This document shows positions 47,401 through 58,127 of a stretch of DNA of 64,000 nucleotides, piece by piece. The stretch is from the NCBI GenBank assembly GCA_965261475.1, contig OZ253454.1:806001-870000 (forward strand). Reading direction: 5' to 3'. The stretch comes from G965261475 sp965261475 [NCBI: bacterium] (lineage in GTDB: Bacteria; SAR324; XYD2-FULL-50-16). Each line of letters opens with the position of its first letter. Within the stretch, counting starts at the first letter, position 1. Made by a program: the position numbers and the translations under genes. Under the pieces are notes generated by a model. It did not search any database. It was given only the letters and a program-made list of their open reading frames with translations, and had not been told where the DNA came from.

Positions 47401-50400
47401 TAGTATCAAAGCAGGCGACACCACAGCTGAGATTTTCATTGCTATTATCAATGATGCCAGTGTAGAGGACGATGAGACTTTTTACCTAGTAATTACTAAC
47501 CCCGTCAATGCTAGTATAGATATAGCGCGTGCTACGGCTACTATTAAAATAGATGACCTACCAAGTCTCTCTATCAAAGACGCTACTACCCTAGAGAGCG
47601 CAGGACGCATCAAATTTACAGTTTCTTTGAGCGAGGTTTTTCCCGGTAATCTTGTATCCTTTGACTACCACACAACAACAGGTAGTGCCAGCGCTAACCT
47701 AGACTATACTCCTTTCTCTAATAGAATCAGTATAGCAGCAGGCGAGACTAAAACTGAGATTTTTATAGATATTATCAATGATGCCAGTGTAGAAGACGAT
47801 GAGACTTTTGCTCTAGTAATTAGCAATCCTCACAATGCTACTATAGACAAAAACGCAGCGAGTGCTATAGGTACTATCAAAATAGATGACCTACCAAGCT
47901 TATCCATTGCAGGTAGCTCTGCGGAAGAAGAAAATGAAGATGGTAGTATCAGCTTCCTTGTTACTTTGAGCGAGGCTTTTCCCGGTAATGATGTATCCTT
48001 TGACTACCAAACAATAGCTGGTAGTGCCAGCGCAGACTCTGATTATACTAGTATTTCTGACACTACTAGTATCCAAGCGGGCGACACTACAGCTGAGATT
48101 TTCATTGCTATTATCAATGATGCCAGTGTAGAAGACGATGAGACTTTTATGGTAGTAATTAGCAACCCCTACAATGCTACTATAGACAAAAATAGAGCAA
48201 GCGCCATAGGCACTATCAAAATCAATGATTTAAGTTTGTCTATTGCCGATAGCTCTGTGAAAGAGAATGTAGGTAGTATCAAATTGACAGTTTCTTTGAG
48301 TGCTCCTTTTCCTAGTAGCAAGGCTGTAGTCTTTAACTACCGCACACTAGAAACAACTAGTGCTAATAGTGCTAGCTCAGGTGATGATTATACTAGCGTT
48401 GTTGCAGGTAGAGCGACTATAGACATTGACGATACCACTACCGAGATTGTGATAGACCTCAGCGATGATAGCCTCATAGAAGACGACGAGACTTTTTTGG
48501 TAGAAATTAGCAGTCCTCAGCCAAATATTCCAATTACTAGAGCGAGTGCCACAGCTACTATCAAAATAGATGACATACCAAGTCTATCCATTAAAGGTAG
48601 CTCTGCGGCAGAGAAAGATGGTAGTATTAGCTTCCTTGTTTCTTTGAGCGAGGCTTTTCCCGGTAATATTGTATCCTTTGACTACCACACAATCCCAATT
48701 AGTGCCAGCACTCAAGACTATACTAGTGTCGTCGCTGGCAGAGCTAGTATCCAAGTAAGCTACACTGCGACCGAGATTATGATAGACATTAGCGATGATG
48801 CTCTCCCAGAAGACGCTGAGACTTTTATGGTAGTAATTTCTAACCCCTACAATGCCACTATAGACATATCTCAGGCTACAGGCACTATCAAAATCAGTGA
48901 TTTAAGTTTGTCTATTGCTGACGCTAGCGCTTTTGAGGACGCAGGTAGTATCAAATTGAAAGTTTCTTTGAGCGCCCCTTTTCCTATTAGCAAAGTCGTA
49001 GTCTTTAACTACCACACAATAAACACAGGTAGTGCTATCGCAGGTACTGACTATACTAGCATCATTTCTGGCAGAGCAACTATAGACATTGACGATACCA
49101 CTACCGAGATTGTGATAGACCTCAGCGATGATAGCATCGTAGAAGACATCGAGACTTTTTTGGTAGAAATTAGCAGTCCTCAGCCAAATATTCCAATTAG
49201 TATAGCGCGTGCTACAGCTAGCATCAAAATAGACGACTTACCAAGTCTATCCATTGCAGGTAGCTCTGCGGCAGAGAAAGATGGCACTATCAGCTTCCTT
49301 GTTACTTTGAGCGAGGCTTTTCCCGGTAATGATGTATCCTTTGACTACAAAACAATAGAAATAGCAGATAGTGCCAGTGCAGATACTGATTATACTAGTA
49401 AAGCTAGCAGAGCTACTATAGCATCTGGCGAGCTGACTACAAGTATTTTTATAAATCTCAACGATGATATCCTCGTAGAAGACATCGAGACTTTTTTGGT
49501 AGAAATTAGTAACCCTCACAATGCCACTATAGACAAAAATAGAGCAAGAGCCATAGGCACTATTGAAATAGATGAGCTACCAAGCCTATCTATCGCAAAC
49601 GCTAGCGCTTTTGAGAGTGCAGGAAGTATCAAATTTAGAGTTTCTTTGAGCGAGGCTTTTCCCGGTAATGATGTATCCTTTGACTACCGCACAATAGCAG
49701 GTAGTGCTATGGCAGACATAGACTATACTAGTACTTCTGACACTACTAGTATCAAAGCAGGAGACACGACCGCTGAGATTTTTATAAAAATTACCCAAGA
49801 TACAGATGAAGAAAGCGATGAGGTTTTTAGCGTAGAAATTAGCAACCCCACCAATGCTAGCATCATCGGTCAAGGGCTAGCTAGAGGCGTCATCACGGGT
49901 GAGGTACCTATTTTGTTTATTACGGGTGGCTCTGCTATTGAGAGTGCAGGAAGTATCAAATTCGTAGTTACCTTAAGCAGAAAAACCGACAACGATGTCT
50001 CCTTTGACTACGAAACAAGAGACACAGGTAGTGCCAGCGCAGACCTAGACTATGCTAGTAAATCTGACAGAATAACTATAAAGACAGGTGAGGTTACAAC
50101 TGATATTTTGATAGATATTCTTGCTGATGCCAGCACAGAAGACGCTGAGACTTTTATAGTAGAAATCAGCAACCCTAGCAATGCCACTATAGACATATCG
50201 CAAGCTACAGGTACCATCAAAATCAATGGTTTAAGCTTATCTATTGCTGACGCTAGTGCTTTTGAGGACGCAGGTAGTATCAAATTGAGAGTGTCTTTGA
50301 GCGAGCCCTTTCCTAGTCGCAAGGCTGTAGCCTTTAACTACGAAACACGAGACACAGGTAGCCCCAATAGTGCTAGAGCAGGTGCTGACTATACTAGCGT

Positions 50401-52693
50401 CGTCGCTGGTAGAGCGACTATAGATATTGGTCAGACTAGCACCGAGATTATGATAGACATTAGCGATGATAGCATCGTAGAAGACATCGAGAGCTTTTTG
50501 GTAGTAATTAGCCCTAACCAGCTAGATATTCCAATTAGTAGAATGAGTGCTAAAGCTAGCATCAAAATAGACGACCTACCAAGCCTATCCATTGCAGGTA
50601 GCTCTGTAGCAGAGAATGCAGGGGTTGTAACATTTACAGCTAGTTTAAGCGAGCGCTTTCCCGGCAATCTAGTATCTTTTGATTATCAAACAAAAAGAGG
50701 TAGTGCCAACAATAAAATAGTGTGGCAGCAAGCCCTTGCTACTACTACATCTACTGAGCGCTGGTCTGCTAGGAACGCTCATCAAGCTGTGGTATTCAAG
50801 AATCGTATGTGGGTGCTAGGTGGTAATGGTATTGGCAATAACAAACTCAGTGATGTCTGGTACTCTAGCAACGGCATCAGCTGGACTATGGCTACCGCAA
50901 ATGCTGGCTGGGGAGCTAGGAGCAAGCATAAAGCTTTGGTATTCAAGAATCGTATGTGGGTGCTGGGTGGTTTTAAGTTGGGGGATGGGGCTAGAGCAAG
51001 CCGCGATGTATGGGACTCTACCAACGGGGCAGATTGGCGCCAAGTTACCAGCAATGAAGCTTGGTCTGGAGTTAGAAGTACCTCAGTAGTATATAATAAC
51101 AAAATGTGGATAATAGATGGTACTAATACTAACGGTAAACTGGGGATATGGGACTCTACCAACGGGGCAGATTGGCGCCAAGTTACCAACAATGCTGCTT
51201 TTCCTACCAGGCTTAGCCGGAGCTCCGTAGTATTTGACGGCAAAATATGGCTGCTAGGTGGTAAAGATCAAGGTGGTACAGACCACCAAAACGATGTCTG
51301 GTACTCTACCAACGGGGCAGATTGGCACCTAGTTACCACAAATGCTGCTTGGTCTAAGAGAGTAGAACATACAACAGTAGTCTTTGACGGCAAAATGTGG
51401 CTGCTAGGTGGTCAGGTGCTAGATGTAAAAAATAAGTATCAAAACGATGTTTACTACTCTAGTAACGGGGCAGACTGGAGCAGACTGACCGCAGAGTCTA
51501 GCTGGGAAGCTAGGGAAAATAGTAGCTCTGTGGTCTTTGACGATAAAATCTGGGTGCTTGGTGGTCGTGTATCATCTAGAAAGAATGATATACATTTTGC
51601 CTATGCCGCAGGCGACTATCTTAGTGCTAGTAGTACAGGTACTATTCTAGGCGGAGCGCGTAGCACTACTATAGATATTACACTCCTAGACGATGATATT
51701 TTAGAGCTCACAGACGAGAGCTTTGATATTATTATCTCTCAGCCCATCAATGCTACTATAGACGCTATCTCAGGTGATAATCAAGCTACAGCTAGTATTC
51801 TAGCAGACACTGCTAGCTGGGCTAGGGCTACCTCAGATGCTGGCTGGGAAGCTAGAAGCTCTCATAGCTCAGTGGTCTTTAAGGATAAAATCTGGGTGCT
51901 AGGTGGTAGTAGTAGCGGTAGTAATACTAGCGATGTCTGGTACTCTAGCAACGGCATCAACTGGGCTAGGGCTACCACAAATGCTGGCTGGGAAGCTAGG
52001 AGCTCGCAGAGCTCTGTGGTCTTTGATGACGAAATCTGGGTACTAGGTAATAGTAATTGGTGGAGCTCTCAAAACGGGGTAGCTTGGACTAAAAGTACAG
52101 AGAAAAAGAGCTGGGAAGCAAGGAGCGGACAGAGCTTGGTAGTATTTAGTAACGAAGTATGGCTACTAGGAGGTAGTGATACTGGTGCTCTTAAAAACGA
52201 TGTCTGGTATTATACTATAGCATTAAATAATAGGTTTCGTAAAGTACGAGTTTGGAGAGAGCTTAAAGCTGATGATGATAACAATAATAGCTGGAGCACT
52301 AGGCAAAATCATAGCTCAGTAGTATATAAAGGCAGAGTGTGGGTACTAGGCGGCAATGACGGTAGCCACAAAAACGATGTCTGGAGCTCTACAGATGGCA
52401 GCAGCTGGGCTGAGGCTACCACAGATGCTAACTGGGAAGCTAGGAGCGAACATAGCTCAGTGGTCTTTGATAACAAAATGTGGGTACTAGGCGGCAGTGA
52501 TGGTAGCGATAAAAACGATGTCTGGTACTCTACAGATGGCAAAAACTGGAGCGAAGTTACTACAATCAGTATCTGGGACGCAAGAGATGCTCATAGCTCG
52601 GTAGTATTTAGAGACAAAATCTGGGTGCTAGGCGGCAAAGATAATATAGCAAACAAAAATGATGTCTGGTTTTTAAGCGAATTAAACGAGTAA
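44451..52693 (+). CDS. K9: giant Calx-beta/Kelch lipoprotein, out of frame at a poly-G tract (phase OFF)
   Basis: ATG at 44451 opens the usual signal peptide with lipobox LLAAC (Cys32). The following poly-G tract has 10 G instead of the 11 in K3, so the frame shifts and ends at TGA 44589-44591 after 46 residues. One extra G would restore a frame open to 52693, giving about 2747 residues, almost the length of K3. The restored protein has 19 Calx-beta domains, the last one split by six Kelch blades (opening near 50582, closing near 51611 with GDYLSASSTGTILGGARSTT), and six more blades. The Calx-beta part is K3-like; both propellers are K7-like. The downstream frame shows no other damage, which favours a reversible switch over a pseudogene. 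A homopolymer sequencing error is the main alternative. Confidence 0.85.
44553..44562 (+). repeat. Poly-G tract (G10) in K9, out of frame
   Basis: Ten consecutive G after AGCGGT. The frame continues GGG GGG GGG GTA GTA ATT CAT and stops at TGA 44589. Adding one G restores the long frame, as in K3. Confidence 0.9.
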
Positions 52694-52701
52694 CAAAACC
52701 T

Positions 52702-52721
52702 AGCACTTGCCTTGTGTTTTT
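52702..52721 (+). terminator. Hairpin plus T-run after K9
   Basis: AGCAC-TTGCCTT-GTGTT (one G-U pair) then T, 8 nt after the stop. Confidence 0.45.
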
Positions 52722-53855
52722 ACGCTCTGCAAGCTCTGCGGTTGCAAGACAAACAATAACCTAGCACTTGCCTTGTGCTTTTTTACACTAGCCTTGATAA
52801 CAAGGCTTGTATTTTGCTTTTTGACACTCTGCAAGCTCTGCGATTGCAAGACAAACAATAACCTAGCACTTGCCTTGTGCTTTTTTTACACTAGCCCTGA
52901 TAACAAGGCTTGTATTTTGCTTTTTGACACTCTGCAAACTCTGCGGTTGCTAGACGAGCAATAACCTAGCGCTTGCCTTGTGCTTTTTTTACACTAGCCC
53001 TGATAACAACACTTGCCTTTTGCTATTTTACACAACGCAAAGGCTCTGCGGTTGCTAGACGAGCAATAACCTAGCACTTGCCTTGTGCGTTTTTATACCA
53101 CGCAAACCGTAGCTATTAGACAAACAACAAAACCTAGCTTGTATCTTTTTTGGAGCTAGCTACTAGCTAGTCCTATCTATAGACAAAAAATACTAGCCCT
53201 GACAATCAAACATAGCGCTTGCATTGTGCGTTTTTACACTGGCGTTGTGCTATTTTACACTAGCCCTGACAATCAAACATAAAGCTTGCTTGTTGCGTTT
53301 TTACACAACACAAAGGCTCTGCGGTTGCTAGACGAGCAATAACCTAGCACTTGCCTTGTGCTATTTTACACCACACAAACTCTGCGATTGCAAGACAAAC
53401 AATAAAGCCTAGCTTGTATCTTTTTTGTCGCTAGCTACTAGCTAGTCTGCCTATAACTAGATAATACTAGCCCTGACAATCAAACATTCCGCTTGCATTT
53501 TTTATACTTGTATTGTGCGTTTTTACACTAGCCCTGACAATCAAACATAGCACTTGTGTTTTTTACGCTATCCCTGACAATCAAACACAAGGCTTGCTTG
53601 TTGCTATTTTACACTATCCTTGATAACAAGGCTTGCATTGTGCGTTTTTTATACAGCCCTGACAATCAAACCTAGCACTTGCCTTGTGCTATTTTACGCT
53701 AGCCCTGACAATAAAACATAGCACTTGCATTGTGCTTTTTTACGCTAGCCCTGACAATTCAGCATAGCGCTTGCGTTGTGCGTTTTTACACTCGCCCTGA
53801 CAATCAAACATAACACTTGCATTTTTTATACTTGCGTTGTGTGTTTTTACACTAG

Positions 53856-53945
53856 CCCTGACAATCAAACATAAAACTTGTATTTTTCTTTTTTTACTCT
53901 AGTGTTAGTATATTACTATAAAAATTTATCTACACTCTATCAATT
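53856..53945 (+). promoter_or_regulatory. K-family upstream leader (K10)
   Basis: Canonical 90-bp block from CCCTGACAATCAAACATAAA to CTATCAATT, same middle as K5 and K7. Confidence 0.55.
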
Positions 53946-56183
53946 ATGACAACCAACACAAAATATGCTAGGCTCTGGAGCGCTACCAAACACTATATCT
54001 TTTTAATGTTGCTAGCATCTTCGTTTTTGCTTGCTGCTTGTAGTAGTAGTGGTGGAAGCAACCCATCTGCTAAGACTTCGCTGAGTAATTTATCTATTGC
54101 AGACGCTACTGCTTTGGAGAGCGCAGGAGTTATGAAGTTTACAGTGAGCTTAAATGCTACTTCTGATAGTACCACTTCCTTCTACTACAGAACAAAAAAA
54201 GGTAGTGCCAATAATAAAATAGTGTGGCAAGAAACCCTTGATACTACTGAGCGCTGGGCAGCTAGGAGCGGGCATCAAACTGTGGTATTCAAGAATCGTA
54301 TGTGGGTGCTAGGTGGTAATAGTATTGGCAATAACCAATTAAGTGATGTCTGGTACTCTAGCAACGGCATCAGCTGGAACGAGGCTACCGCTGATGCTGG
54401 CTGGGGAGCTAGGAACGAGCATCGAGCTTTGGTATTCAAGAATCGTATGTGGGTGCTAGGTGGTTTTGAGGAGAATAATGCAAGAAGCGATGTCTGGAGC
54501 TCTACCAACGGGATAGATTGGCGCCTAGTTACCAGAAATGCTGCTTGGACAGCGGGTGGCAAGCATACCTCAGTAGTATATAATAACAAAATGTGGGTAA
54601 TAGGTGATGGTAATATAAGTAAGAAGGTATGGGACTCCGCCAACGGAGCAGATTGGCACCTAGTTACCAGCGATGCTGCTTTTCCTAGCAGGGATCAACA
54701 GAGCTCCGTAGCATTTGACGGCAAAATGTGGTTGCTAGGCGGTAAAAGTGATGGTAACAGAAACTACCGAAACGATGCCTGGTACTCTACCAACGGGGCA
54801 AATTGGTACCAAGCTACCACAAATGCTGCTTGGTCTAGGAGAACCTCTCATACAGCAGTAGTCTTTGACGGTAAAATGTGGGTACTAGGTGGTTTGGATA
54901 GAAATAATAAGCAACAAAACGATGTTTACTACTCTAGCAACGGGGCAGACTGGAGCAGGCTGACCGCAAAGTCTAGCTGGGAAGCTAGGAGCTCGCATAG
55001 CTCAGTAGTCTTTAAGAATAAAATCTGGGTGCTAGGTGGCAATAAGGATGTTAAAAATGCTGACGATATATTATTCAATGATGTATATTTTGCCGACGCC
55101 ACAGGCGACTATTTTAGTGCTAGTAGTACAGGTACTATCCTAGGCGGAGAGCACAGCACTAGCATAGATATTACACTCCTAGACGATGATATTTTAGAGC
55201 TCACAGACGAGAGCTTTGATATTATCATCTCTCAGCAGCCCATCAATGCTACTATAAACGCTATCTCTGGTTCTAATCAAGCTACAGCTAGTATTCTAGC
55301 AGACACTGCTAGCTGGAGCGAGGCTACCTCAGATGCCTCTTGGTCTGCTAGATATGCGCATAGCTCAGTGGTATTTGATGATAAAATATGGGTACTAGGT
55401 GGTAGTAGCAGTAGTAGTAGTAATACTAGCGATGTCTGGTACTCTAGCAACGGCATCAGCTGGAGCGAGGCTACCTCAGATGCTGGCTGGGAAGCTAGGA
55501 GCTCGCAGAGCTCTGTGGTCTTTGATGACGAAATCTGGGTACTAGGTAATAGTAATTGGTGGAGCTCTCAAAACGGGGTAGCTTGGACTAAAAGTACAGA
55601 GAAAAAGAGCTGGGAAGCAAGGAGCGGACAGAGCTTGATAGTATTTAGGAACGAAATATGGCTACTAGGAGGCAGTGATGCTGGTGCTCTTAAAAACGAT
55701 GTCTGGTATTATGCTACAGAATTCCCTATTTTCCATCCAGTAACAGCTTGGAGAGAGCGTAAAGCTGATGATGATAACAATGATAGCTGGAGCGCTAGGC
55801 AAAATCATAGCTCAGTAGTATATAAAGGCAAAGTGTGGCTACTAGGCGGTAATGACGGCAGCTACAAAAACGATGTCTGGTACTCTACAGATGGCAGCAG
55901 CTGGCGTGAGGCTACCACAAATGCTAACTGGGAAGCTAGGAGCGAACATAGCTCAGTGGTCTTTGATAACAAAATGTGGGTACTAGGTGGCAGTGATGGT
56001 AGCGATAAAAACGATGTCTGGTACTCTACAGATGGCAAAAACTGGAGCGAAGTTACTACAAGCAGTATCTGGGACGCAAGAGATGCTCATAGCTCAGTGG
56101 TATTTAAGGATAAAATCTGGGTGCTAGGTGGCAAAGATAATATAGCAAACAAAAATGATGTCTGGTTTTTGAGCGAGCAATAA
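53946..56183 (+). CDS. K10: split Calx-beta with two Kelch propellers, 745 aa
   Basis: Signal peptide slightly different in its core (FLMLLASSFLLAAC; Cys32), then SSSGGSNPS. The Calx-beta closing half is at about 387-452 (GDYFSASSTGTILGGEHSTS). It is a mosaic: blades 2-5 follow K2 (ISKKVWDSANGADW, NYRNDAWYSTNGANW), blade 6 follows K8 (NADDILFNDVYFADATGDYF), and the second propeller follows K6 and K7, with the short WWSSQNGVAW blade and its own variable insert (YYATEFPIFHPVTAWRERK). Ends NDVWFLSEQ. Last member of the array before the housekeeping genes resume. Confidence 0.9.
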   Translation: MTTNTKYARLWSATKHYIFLMLLASSFLLAACSSSGGSNPSAKTSLSNLSIADATALESAGVMKFTVSLNATSDSTTSFYYRTKKGSANNKIVWQETLDTTERWAARSGHQTVVFKNRMWVLGGNSIGNNQLSDVWYSSNGISWNEATADAGWGARNEHRALVFKNRMWVLGGFEENNARSDVWSSTNGIDWRLVTRNAAWTAGGKHTSVVYNNKMWVIGDGNISKKVWDSANGADWHLVTSDAAFPSRDQQSSVAFDGKMWLLGGKSDGNRNYRNDAWYSTNGANWYQATTNAAWSRRTSHTAVVFDGKMWVLGGLDRNNKQQNDVYYSSNGADWSRLTAKSSWEARSSHSSVVFKNKIWVLGGNKDVKNADDILFNDVYFADATGDYFSASSTGTILGGEHSTSIDITLLDDDILELTDESFDIIISQQPINATINAISGSNQATASILADTASWSEATSDASWSARYAHSSVVFDDKIWVLGGSSSSSSNTSDVWYSSNGISWSEATSDAGWEARSSQSSVVFDDEIWVLGNSNWWSSQNGVAWTKSTEKKSWEARSGQSLIVFRNEIWLLGGSDAGALKNDVWYYATEFPIFHPVTAWRERKADDDNNDSWSARQNHSSVVYKGKVWLLGGNDGSYKNDVWYSTDGSSWREATTNANWEARSEHSSVVFDNKMWVLGGSDGSDKNDVWYSTDGKNWSEVTTSSIWDARDAHSSVVFKDKIWVLGGKDNIANKNDVWFLSEQ

Positions 56184-56393
56184 ACTAGCACTTGCATTGT
56201 GCTTTTTTTATACAGCCCTGACAATCAAACATAGCACTTGCATTGTGCTTTTTTTATACAGCCCTGACAATCAAACATAGCACTTGCATTGTGCTTTTTT
56301 TATACAGCCCTGACAATTCAGCATAACACTTGCATTGTGCGTTTTTACACAACGCAAAGGCTCTGCGGTTGCTAGACGAGCAATAAAAACTTA
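56184..56393. repeat. Terminal repeat array after K10
   Basis: Three almost identical module A units (with GCACTTGCATTGTGC and a T-run, then TATACAGCCCTG) in perfect tandem, followed by a last A and one module B. The repeat vocabulary ends at about 56390, which marks the right boundary of the K locus. Confidence 0.87.
56187..56209 (+). terminator. Hairpin plus T-run after K10
   Basis: AGCAC-TTGCATT-GTGCT then seven T, 3 nt after the stop. Three tandem copies follow. Confidence 0.5.
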
Positions 56394-56427
56394 CTAGAAT
56401 TAGCAAACTTTTAATGCCTATTATAAA

Positions 56428-56919
56428 TTAGTTGAGTATGAGGCAATAAAAAGTTAGGTTTAACCATTTTCCAAATTTTTGACCAACTTGAGGTAGAGTA
56501 CCGCAATGCTGAAAGCCCAAAGAGCGATGTAGGGCGTGAGACGCTAAATTAGAATTATCAATTCCTGCTATGATGGCGTGCAACCCGTCTTTTTTCGCTA
56601 TTACAATCAAAGCGCGCATTAGAGCCTTAGCTACGCCCTGTTTTTGATACTTATCGTCAATATAGATGGAATGCTCTACCGTGTGTTTATAGCCTTCGCC
56701 AACACGAAAAGGAGCTAAAGACGAAAACCCGCAATTTTGCCCTTGTTTTTGTGCTATGAGTACTGGTAGCCCTGCCTGCTCTTTTTCTGCTAACCATTTT
56801 TCTCTTTCTTTGAGGCTGACTTGAGTATCACGAAAACTAGCTGTAGTTTGGAGTATATGCCTATTGTAAATCTCAGCAATAAATGGTAAATCTTTGATAG
56901 TTGCTTTTCTAATAATCAT
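56428..56919 (-). CDS. GNAT N-acetyltransferase, Pat/MnaT type
   Basis: A 163-residue single-domain GNAT protein. The N-terminus (IIRKATIKDLPFIAEIYN, then SFRDTQVSLKEREKWL) and the acetyl-CoA loop YIDDKYQKQGVAKALMRALI (Q/R-x-x-G-x-A/G form) match the phosphinothricin / amino-acid N-acetyltransferase subgroup, as does the later NLASHALHRSLGF. In that subgroup substrates include phosphinothricin, methionine sulfone and related amino acids; the real substrate here cannot be read from sequence. It starts 3 nt after the stop of the upstream DUF790 gene, so the two are probably co-transcribed. It is convergent with K10. Confidence 0.87.
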   Translation of the reverse strand: MIIRKATIKDLPFIAEIYNRHILQTTASFRDTQVSLKEREKWLAEKEQAGLPVLIAQKQGQNCGFSSLAPFRVGEGYKHTVEHSIYIDDKYQKQGVAKALMRALIVIAKKDGLHAIIAGIDNSNLASHALHRSLGFQHCGTLPQVGQKFGKWLNLTFYCLILN

Positions 56920-56922
56920 AGG

Positions 56923-58107
56923 TTAATTGACTAATTCTGCTAATTTAGCTTGACTAAAATTTTTGACAAAACAAATAATTTTTTTTTCTTTTAGTAACTT
57001 CTCAAAATAAGTTAAAAAAATTTTTTTAGCACCAATAATTAAAAAAAAATAATTATTTTGACTAGTTTGTATCTTTTTTTTAAAATTGCCTAGATTGCCT
57101 AGAGGGTATTGTACCCACTCAAAATAAAATTTTTGACTATTTTTATTTGTTAGCACAATATCAGGTAAGAGGTAAATATTATCAGCAAAAGAAAATACCT
57201 GCGTAGCTACGGAGGCTAAAGTATTTTTTTGATTCCATTTTTTGACAAAACTATGTATTTTTGGCTGTTTGATAAAATTTTCTTTCTTGTAAAAAGTTTT
57301 ATAATTATCTGTAAAAGATAATTTAAATTGATAGTTTATTTTTCCTTGAAACTGTATTTTTGTTGTTATTTGCCATTCTGCTTCAGCTAATAAAATTGCT
57401 GGTAGTAGTTTTATAAAATTTACTCTGTAACTACGAGTATTCTCTAGGATAGCTTCAGGTCCATAAATCAAAAGCTCCCAATAATTTGTATTTTTTTTGA
57501 CCTCAAAAATTAAACCAAAGCATTTAAAATATCTAATTAAAACCTTGAGTTTTGGTAGTTTTGCATAGAATAGAATTTTGATAGATGCCGCTTGCGACAA
57601 TAAAGATTGAGCCATAGAAAGGTCAACCCAATCTATAAAATCCTCTGTTGTGAGTGTTTCAAAATTTTGTAAAAATTGATTGTGAGCTAAATCTTTGTAT
57701 AACAAAAAAGATGATTGTTTAAAATTAGGTGTTTTTTTGAAAGTATTTTGTAAAATTGTTGGCGCAATTTCTTTTAAACTAGGTAGGGTTTGTAGGTTTG
57801 ACCAAAATATTTGAGAATTTTTAAATATTTTTGCTCTGGTTGCCTCAGCATCGTTTTTATCATCTTCTTGAAACACGCCTCTATCTAAAAGTAACTTTAT
57901 TATTACTTGTGCTATTTTTGGCTGCCACGTTTGACGAGCAAAACACTGTAATTTTTCCTCGATATTACCTTTTTTTTCTCCAATAGCATTTTGCATATAG
58001 TCTAACATTTGCTTGATAATATCAAAATTGTGTTTACTTTTTGCTAGGCGAAAAGGGTATAGTATGCCTTTTGCGATACGATAAACTACTTGTTTTTTTT
58101 GTAACAT
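56923..58107 (-). CDS. DUF790 family protein (Bax1-like putative nuclease)
   Basis: This 394-residue protein matches my recollection of the DUF790 family point by point: an N-terminal region ending KIAQVIIKLLLDRGVFQ; the core DLAHNQFLQNFETLTTEDFI then SMAQSLLSQAASIKI (family: aDLp-x-rll-f-pptpeeLle-yN-a-aQallyrA); FKCFGLIFEV and ELLIYGPEAILENTRSYR (family: GPlSLf-x-trYG); LLPAILLAEAEWQI; and a C-terminal PDIVLTNKNSQKFYFEWVQY, which could be a PD-(D/E)xK-type nuclease strand pair (D...E). Archaeal Bax1 of this family partners with XPB helicase; no XPB gene is visible here. The protein is very Lys-rich. ATG at 58107 was preferred over GTG at 58113. Confidence 0.7.
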   Translation of the reverse strand: MLQKKQVVYRIAKGILYPFRLAKSKHNFDIIKQMLDYMQNAIGEKKGNIEEKLQCFARQTWQPKIAQVIIKLLLDRGVFQEDDKNDAEATRAKIFKNSQIFWSNLQTLPSLKEIAPTILQNTFKKTPNFKQSSFLLYKDLAHNQFLQNFETLTTEDFIDWVDLSMAQSLLSQAASIKILFYAKLPKLKVLIRYFKCFGLIFEVKKNTNYWELLIYGPEAILENTRSYRVNFIKLLPAILLAEAEWQITTKIQFQGKINYQFKLSFTDNYKTFYKKENFIKQPKIHSFVKKWNQKNTLASVATQVFSFADNIYLLPDIVLTNKNSQKFYFEWVQYPLGNLGNFKKKIQTSQNNYFFLIIGAKKIFLTYFEKLLKEKKIICFVKNFSQAKLAELVN

Positions 58108-58127
58108 AAGCACTAATATAGTAACAA

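Larger units (their letters stand above)
52694..53945. repeat. Intergenic repeat array between K9 and K10
   Basis: Starts with at least four B-then-A units in near-perfect tandem (52725-53100), whose translation gives a spurious open frame at 52707-52964. Two copies of module C follow near 53150 and 53430, then a run of module A units and the K10 leader. Confidence 0.88.

Noticed and set aside
44873-52693. K9 starting at the internal GTG at 44873
   Set aside because: This start would omit the signal peptide and first Calx-beta domain. The K3 comparison shows the true start at 44451 with a one-base shortfall in the G tract.
52707-52964. 85-residue open frame in the K9-K10 gap
   Set aside because: It translates tandem copies of modules A and B (repeated Cys/Leu/Ala-rich units) and has no independent support.
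13959-56390. Integron cassette array with attC sites
   Set aside because: Genes are in one orientation with repeats between them, but the repeats lack the attC core pattern, are far too many per gap, and no integrase is seen.
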